Shown here one piece after another: positions 59,417 to 64,000 of a stretch of DNA of 64,000 nucleotides. The stretch is from contig NZ_JQLW01000012.1 of NCBI RefSeq assembly GCF_000744415.1, forward strand, positions 23,501-87,500, read 5' to 3'. How positions within the stretch are numbered: position 1 is the first letter of the stretch; every line of letters begins with the position of its first letter. The translations under genes were made by a program, and so were the position numbers. Below the pieces are notes generated by a model. That model was given only the letters and a program-made list of their open reading frames with translations. It had not been told where the DNA came from and searched no databases. This stretch comes from Ghiorsea bivora. GTDB lineage: Bacteria; Pseudomonadota; Zetaproteobacteria; Mariprofundales; Mariprofundaceae.

Positions 59417-60261
59417 TAGCGAACAATCTCCGTGCGCGGTTTACCCAGCGTGCCTGATATACGCAGGCTGGCTTCTGTGGTGCCCATCATAGACTGCATC
59501 ATCATGGCAAGGGAAGGGTTGGTTTGGTCAACCTTGACGTTTATCAGCCCATCCACACCCCACCACTTGGGGTCAGGTTGTTGAGGTAACAATGTGCCAT
59601 TGCCTTTGAGGGTAACGCCTGAGCCACCTGAAATATCCCAATGCCAAGGCTGGTTTTTTTGTGCATCACTGTAGATTTTGATGTGGTAATCACCCAAAGT
59701 AAACTTAGGCTGGGTTAAACCTGCTTTGGCTTGGTTCCATGTGATGTCCAAGTTCCCCGCTTCAAGTTGCTGAGTGTTTGGGTTGATGCGTATGTCACCC
59801 TGAGCTTGAATCACGCCAGATATACGGGCGGGGATTTGGCTCATGAGCTGTGCTGGGATGCGGCTGATGTCCACTACCGCATCAATATCATTGATTTGTA
59901 GGCTATCCCCTTGCTGGATAACAGTGAATGAGATGGGGTTGGTTTGCCAAAGTGTTTCAATGTTTGCACCGAGTTCACCGGATAGTAGTGCATTCCAAGC
60001 AAGGTTAGCCTCTAGTTTTTGCAGCTTAATGGACTGTTTATCTGCTTGGCTGATGTGCAGCTGTTGAAACACAATGCCAAAGCCTGACACAGCCATGCTT
60101 TCATACTGTAAGTTTACACCTGCTTGCTTGGCAGCCTGCTGGATTTGTGTGGATAACCAAGGTGAAATATCCCAGCGCAACAATGAAAAGGTGAGTAAAG
60201 CAAAAGTAAATATAAACAATAACTTTCGTTTGGAGTTGGGTGCTGGTGTCTGTTGGCTCAT
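59416..60261 (-). CDS. gspN: Type II secretion system protein N
   Basis: GspN is an accessory inner-membrane protein of type II secretion. From ATG 60261 the protein is 281 residues with one N-terminal helix (LLFIFTFALLTFSLLRW) and a periplasmic beta-rich domain containing GSGVTLKGNGTL and a final SLRISGTLGKPR, as in the GspN family. It starts 1 base after gspM and overlaps dnaX by 1 base. The frame extends to 60294 inside gspM. Confidence 0.85.
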   Translation of the reverse strand: MSQQTPAPNSKRKLLFIFTFALLTFSLLRWDISPWLSTQIQQAAKQAGVNLQYESMAVSGFGIVFQQLHISQADKQSIKLQKLEANLAWNALLSGELGANIETLWQTNPISFTVIQQGDSLQINDIDAVVDISRIPAQLMSQIPARISGVIQAQGDIRINPNTQQLEAGNLDITWNQAKAGLTQPKFTLGDYHIKIYSDAQKNQPWHWDISGGSGVTLKGNGTLLPQQPDPKWWGVDGLINVKVDQTNPSLAMMMQSMMGTTEASLRISGTLGKPRTEIVR

Positions 60262-60262
60262 C

Positions 60263-60808
60263 TTATCGCCCAATACTTGCTTGCATATGTACAATGCCTA
60301 TGCCTGCTGCTTGTATTTTAAGTTTTGTTAAGTTGTAGCCATTGTTTTCCAAGGTTGTGAGGAAACGGGTTAGCTTCTGGTAAGGCACATTTTTGATTTG
60401 TGTTTGCAAACGTTGACCTGCCCCCATGACTTGCTGTGGGCGCAAACGTGTCATATAGGAGCGAACACCAGTTTGACGTGCTAGTTTGTCTACATCGCTT
60501 AGAATATTATTGTTATTTGTGCTGCCTTGTTGTTTCGGTTTTCTGGCTAAGATGTCGGCGAGCTGGTTTGCCTCGGCAACTTGTTGGCTAAGTATTGCGA
60601 TGTCATGATGCAGTGCTTTATTGGTATCAAGAATAGGTAACACAATACCAAAAATGAAGATAATAAGTGGCAGCATAACGGCTGCGATTTTTACAGTGCG
60701 CTGTTCACTTTCACCCAAAGCATCATAGCGTGGTGCAAGTTTTTCATCCCATAAGGTTTCCAGCTTGAGGCGTAGGTTATCGATGTGGTTTTGCATACTT
60801 ATATTCAT
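60263..60808 (-). CDS. gspM: Type II secretion system protein M
   Basis: GspM is a bitopic inner-membrane protein that pairs with GspL in the secretion platform. The 181-residue protein has a cytoplasmic head with YDALGESEQRTVK, one helix (IAAVMLPLIIFIFGIVLPIL), a coiled coil and a periplasmic ferredoxin-like domain ending in LTKLKIQAAG. It overlaps gspL by 4 bases. Confidence 0.88.
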   Translation of the reverse strand: MNISMQNHIDNLRLKLETLWDEKLAPRYDALGESEQRTVKIAAVMLPLIIFIFGIVLPILDTNKALHHDIAILSQQVAEANQLADILARKPKQQGSTNNNNILSDVDKLARQTGVRSYMTRLRPQQVMGAGQRLQTQIKNVPYQKLTRFLTTLENNGYNLTKLKIQAAGIGIVHMQASIGR

Positions 60809-62100
60809 GACCAGCGCATCCTGAATGTAACTTCATTACCCTTTAAGTCGGTATCGGTGATTTTGACTTTTTGCCCAAGTTTTTCTTGTAGCGCATTGCT
60901 GATGTCATTTAATGCATCCAAGCTGTTAACCTGACCCGATATAACAACTTCATTGTTGTTGATACGCAATTCTTGCATGTGCCAAGGGTGTTTTTTGAAT
61001 ACAGCACTGATAATATTCAGTTGTGTTGTAACATGTTGGCTACTGTTGCTGGCATCATCACCCGTATGGGTAGCTTGGCGAAGCTGTGCCATAGCATCAA
61101 TGATGACTGTTTGCTGTGGTAAACCTCGGTGAAAGGCTTGGATGATTTCATTGTTCATAGCGTCCAACTGTTGCCTAAGCTGGTAGTTTTCTATGCTTAG
61201 AATACTTAACCAGACGATGCTTGCCATAATAGCCAGCCCAATGGATCGCCACCATACTTTGGGTATGGATCCGTGATTTTTTGCAGCCCATTTTCCATGC
61301 CTTATATTCAGCGTATGCAGATTATTTTTGTGTGGCAGTGGTAAATTAAGGTTAATGATGTGTCGTTGTCCTAGATGTTCTTCAACTTGCAGTTGTTCAC
61401 GCCCTTGGCAGAGCGGCATATTTTTCATGGCTGAAGGTATGCGACCGATGAGGTTGTGTTGTTCTGCATCAAACCCCATGGCTTGTAATGACAGGTTTAC
61501 TTCATGGCAAAGTTGTTCGCAAATATTCGGGTCGTTGATGTCTGCATCTGTTGCAATGTTTAACCTACGCATACCCAACCATACGCCTTGTTTGTAATAG
61601 CCTAAAAATAAACCTTGGCTATCAGCATCAATGATAGCTGTATTGTCTACATCGTGTTGATCTAAGCAGTGGTTTAGGCGTTCCCAACCATCAATCAGTA
61701 AGAAGGGCGCATGTTGCCACATGGGGTCTTGTTGAATGGCATGTTTGAGTGGTTTAGGAAGGGCAAAAACAATGCCAGATATGCCACCGTCATGGTTGCT
61801 GTTGGCATGCCAAGTGAGCCACCAATCATCAGGTTCTATGCCTGCGCTATCGGCAAGCTCTTGGGCAAGCATGTTGGCATCAAGAAAACGAGGGTGTTTT
61901 AAAGGGAAGTTGAAAGTACGCACCAACAGGTTTTCAAGCGGCAAATAAATACAGCTTAAGGTTTGTGTTGTTTGTTCAATATGAGGTAGATGGGTGTCAT
62001 CATCAATCGTCACAGGCATAATGTTTATTTGCCCGTGAAAATCACGAATGGCAATGGATGCAGGACACCAACTTAAGCTTGCAAGTGATGATTCAGTCAT
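60805..62100 (-). CDS. gspL: Type II secretion system protein L
   Basis: GspL links the cytoplasmic ATPase GspE to the inner-membrane platform. The 431-residue protein has a cytoplasmic actin-like domain (residues 1-~280, with YLPLENLLVRTFNFPLKHPRFL and LLIDGWERLN), a transmembrane helix (IGLAIMASIVWLSIL) and a small periplasmic domain closing with KGNEVTFRMRW. It directly abuts gspK and overlaps gspM by 4 bases. Confidence 0.92.
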   Translation of the reverse strand: MTESSLASLSWCPASIAIRDFHGQINIMPVTIDDDTHLPHIEQTTQTLSCIYLPLENLLVRTFNFPLKHPRFLDANMLAQELADSAGIEPDDWWLTWHANSNHDGGISGIVFALPKPLKHAIQQDPMWQHAPFLLIDGWERLNHCLDQHDVDNTAIIDADSQGLFLGYYKQGVWLGMRRLNIATDADINDPNICEQLCHEVNLSLQAMGFDAEQHNLIGRIPSAMKNMPLCQGREQLQVEEHLGQRHIINLNLPLPHKNNLHTLNIRHGKWAAKNHGSIPKVWWRSIGLAIMASIVWLSILSIENYQLRQQLDAMNNEIIQAFHRGLPQQTVIIDAMAQLRQATHTGDDASNSSQHVTTQLNIISAVFKKHPWHMQELRINNNEVVISGQVNSLDALNDISNALQEKLGQKVKITDTDLKGNEVTFRMRWS

Positions 62101-63042
62101 TTAAAACTGCCAACCCAAGCGTTCGCGCCACAAAAGTTGAACATTCTGTTGTGTACGTAATAATAAATACTCCTCGCGAACCTGGGCGCGTCCAAATGAT
62201 GCATGTGTCCGCAGTGTAAATGTATCGCTGCCTACACTCAAGCGTGGAAGGTCTCCGCCTGCCACCCAAGGTAAGCTTTTTATGCTGTTCAAGTTTTCGT
62301 AGGGCATGTTTTCTGCCAGTGCTTCTACATCAAGTTTGCTCATGTTGGGGAAAAGCGCCATCAATACATTGGCAGGGGCGGTATTGATATTGATTGCAGT
62401 GGTTCCATTCTTTGTGTTTGGATGCACACAAGCCACATGTTTTAAGCGTCGGATAATGTTGGGTTTAAAACCTAAGATAAGTTTGAGTTCAGATAAATTA
62501 TCTAGGCGAGCATTTTTTACTTTGTAGTCTTTATCATAATACATGGCATCTTCAGCGCCAAAGCTTCCGTAAGGTCTATTGTCCTTATCCATCCAGTCCA
62601 CCAAGGCATCTACGAGGCTATTATCAATGGATAACAATGTGAAAAGGCGTTGAAGTTGCTCGACATGTTTCTGAATAGCGACACCATTATCATCAACCAA
62701 GTCGTTGAGGTTGAAGTAGCGGTTGCTATCTTCCAAGGTGACGCCAATGATACCATCGTCAATTGGAAAAGGCGGAAGCCCTAGTGCCCAGTCTTCTTCT
62801 AGGGAGTCCACGTTACCTGTTAATTTGTAATCTTCTTTAAGGTATAACTTGACCAATTCAAAGGCAGATTCACTTGCCATGGTTGCGCGAACTTCATCTT
62901 GCATATTGGTCGCGCGTTTAATGGCTATCATATCCTCATAAGCAGCCATACTTGCCCATGCTGCAATGATGGCGACCATGCCAAGCACCATAATTAGGGC
63001 TACACCGCGTTGCGTATGTAAATTGGAGTGTTGTTGCATCAT
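62101..63042 (-). CDS. gspK: Type II secretion system minor pseudopilin K
   Basis: GspK is the large minor pseudopilin capping the pilus tip. A prepilin-type leader (QRGVALIMVLGMVAIIAAW) begins the protein, followed by a globular domain with LNDLVDDNG, DWMDKDNRPYG and the helix-hairpin region INTAPANVLMALFP. ATG 63042 gives 313 residues; a TTG at 63060 is also open, and neither has a clear ribosome site. It is the first gsp gene here: gspG-J, which normally precede it, are absent and an rRNA operon lies upstream instead. Confidence 0.92.
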   Translation of the reverse strand: MMQQHSNLHTQRGVALIMVLGMVAIIAAWASMAAYEDMIAIKRATNMQDEVRATMASESAFELVKLYLKEDYKLTGNVDSLEEDWALGLPPFPIDDGIIGVTLEDSNRYFNLNDLVDDNGVAIQKHVEQLQRLFTLLSIDNSLVDALVDWMDKDNRPYGSFGAEDAMYYDKDYKVKNARLDNLSELKLILGFKPNIIRRLKHVACVHPNTKNGTTAININTAPANVLMALFPNMSKLDVEALAENMPYENLNSIKSLPWVAGGDLPRLSVGSDTFTLRTHASFGRAQVREEYLLLRTQQNVQLLWRERLGWQF

Positions 63043-63170
63043 GTGGGCAAGCTTAGTCAATGACGCATGGCTTGACTATGCTATGGTGCATCGAAGTAAA
63101 ATGACAATCTATTATAATAGCTTCTTGAAACATGTCTCTAACACTCAAATCTCCCGTTAAAAATAAAGTG

Positions 63171-63198
63171 TTGTGTTATGAAAACTTGCCGTTAAGTT
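63171..63198 (+). promoter_or_regulatory. rRNA promoter repeat 1
   Basis: -35-like TTGTGT (63171-63176), 16-base spacer, -10-like TAAGTT (63193-63198), then a GC-rich discriminator TCGCGTCCC and a 6-bp hairpin with a GCAA loop (63205-63220). This is the most degenerate of three similar units. Confidence 0.55.
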
Positions 63199-63307
63199 TC
63201 GCGTCCCTTCGCAAGGAGGGGCTGTTTATAAAGAAGGTTTTTTAGCAGTGCTTTATCAAGTTTGGTTGGCTGTTTTTGATTGTCATTTCGGCGTTAGAAA
63301 CAAGCAG

Positions 63308-63335
63308 TTGACATGTTAAAGTTAGGCGATATGTT
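63308..63335 (+). promoter_or_regulatory. rRNA promoter repeat 2
   Basis: TTGACA (63308-63313), 16-base spacer, TATGTT (63330-63335), discriminator TCGCCTCCC and a hairpin CCCTTC-GTAA-GAAGGG (63342-63357). AGGCGA and TCGCCT flank the -10 as a perfect inverted repeat. Confidence 0.75.
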
Positions 63336-63456
63336 TCGCCTCCCTTCGTAAGAAGGGTCACAGGAAACGGTTTTGTAAGAGGTTGTTTTTTGTGGTTGAT
63401 TTTGGATTGTTTGGATGTTGTTTTTGGTGTCTTAAGTAGGCGTTAAAAATAAGATG

Positions 63457-63484
63457 TTGACAAGTTAAAGTCAGGCGATAAAGT
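63457..63484 (+). promoter_or_regulatory. rRNA promoter repeat 3
   Basis: TTGACA (63457-63462), 16-base spacer, TAAAGT (63479-63484), discriminator TCGCCGCCC. GGCGA and TCGCC flank the -10. This is the unit nearest to 16S rRNA; a leader of about 225 bases would result. Confidence 0.75.
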
Positions 63485-63540
63485 TCGCCGCCCGCAGCGA
63501 GACGGGTTACTTTTAAAGTGACATGTTACGGTGCTGGATT

Positions 63541-63552
63541 TGCTCTTTACAA
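63541..63552 (+). promoter_or_regulatory. boxA antitermination site of the rRNA leader
   Basis: TGCTCTTTACAA matches the boxA consensus bound by NusB-S10 in rRNA leaders and lies about 164 bases before the 16S start. The remainder of the gap between gspK and 16S holds only the promoter repeats and AT-rich leader. Confidence 0.8.
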
Positions 63553-63715
63553 TATATAATTTTTACTTGAGCTGTGAGCGCATCGAGTCTTTCCTTAACT
63601 ATTTGGTAGGATTACTTGATGTAAGCTTATAGTTCATAATATGAACGTTACGTTTATTTTTGAGTGGTCTTGTGACCAGATAGTTGGGATTAAGTAATAT
63701 AACAAAGTTAAACTT

Positions 63716-64000
<285 letters not shown>

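Overview
The window is a gene-dense, roughly 43% GC stretch of a Gram-negative bacterium of the Pseudomonadota. It carries LPS (lpxC), outer-membrane lipoprotein (lolB), ubiquinone (ubiE, ubiJ, ubiB, ubiD) and type II secretion (gspK-N) genes, and ends in the 5' part of a 16S rRNA gene. Several blocks keep the gene order known from gammaproteobacteria (argC / DUF6776 / bactofilin; TPR / lolB / ispE / tRNA-Gln / prs; rplY / pth / ychF; ubiE / ubiJ / ubiB; envC / ctpA / divergent deacetylase). A zetaproteobacterial iron or hydrogen oxidiser of the Mariprofundus/Ghiorsea kind would fit the base composition, the small c-type cytochromes and the hemerythrin. That lineage guess is inference; the 16S fragment should settle it.

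Layout. 0-3 kb: tail of a SulP transporter facing rpiA-queA-rquA, the last probably making rhodoquinone from ubiquinone. 3-4.1 kb: rplM-rpsI with a clear promoter and terminator. 4.3-8 kb: argC, a coiled-coil membrane protein, bactofilin, gamma-carbonic-anhydrase and Ppx/GppA. 8-12.3 kb: glnA and its adenylyltransferase glnE. 12.4-13.5 kb: a small membrane protein and a frameshifted outer-membrane beta-barrel gene. 13.7-16 kb: rplY-pth-ychF on the minus strand. 16.1-21 kb: hemerythrin, cca, two c-type cytochromes, hemN and a JAMM peptidase. 21-29.4 kb: TPR lipoprotein, lolB, ispE overlapping tRNA-Gln, prs, lpxC, ubiE-ubiJ-ubiB.

29.4-39 kb is the most unusual part, a nine-gene minus-strand run: an MnmC-oxidase-like flavoprotein, a cyclic-nucleotide-binding-domain protein, an MnmM methyltransferase, a HEXXH metalloprotease with a C-terminal sorting tail, a duplicated DUF1538 membrane protein, two PII-like proteins, a membrane SpoIIE/RsbU-type phosphatase and fumC. 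Most of its genes overlap by a few bases. The phosphatase has plausible partners 8-9 kb away, an RsbW-like kinase and an RsbV-like STAS protein (39.8-40.6 kb).

40.6-56 kb: ubiD, gpmI, a hybrid histidine kinase, then a long minus-strand series (MFS-mpl-CBS-Bcr/CflA-thioesterase-dut-nadD-rsfS-rlmH-envC-ctpA-deacetylase) broken by a perfect 26-bp inverted repeat between dut and nadD. 56-63 kb: a tiny [2Fe-2S] protein, a ferredoxin-reductase, dnaX with a nine-A slippage site, and gspN-M-L-K. The last kilobase holds three tandem rRNA-promoter repeats, a boxA antiterminator and the start of 16S rRNA.

Three genes look frameshifted. In two, one extra A in a six-A run restores the frame, so homopolymer sequencing error must be excluded before phase variation or decay is claimed.
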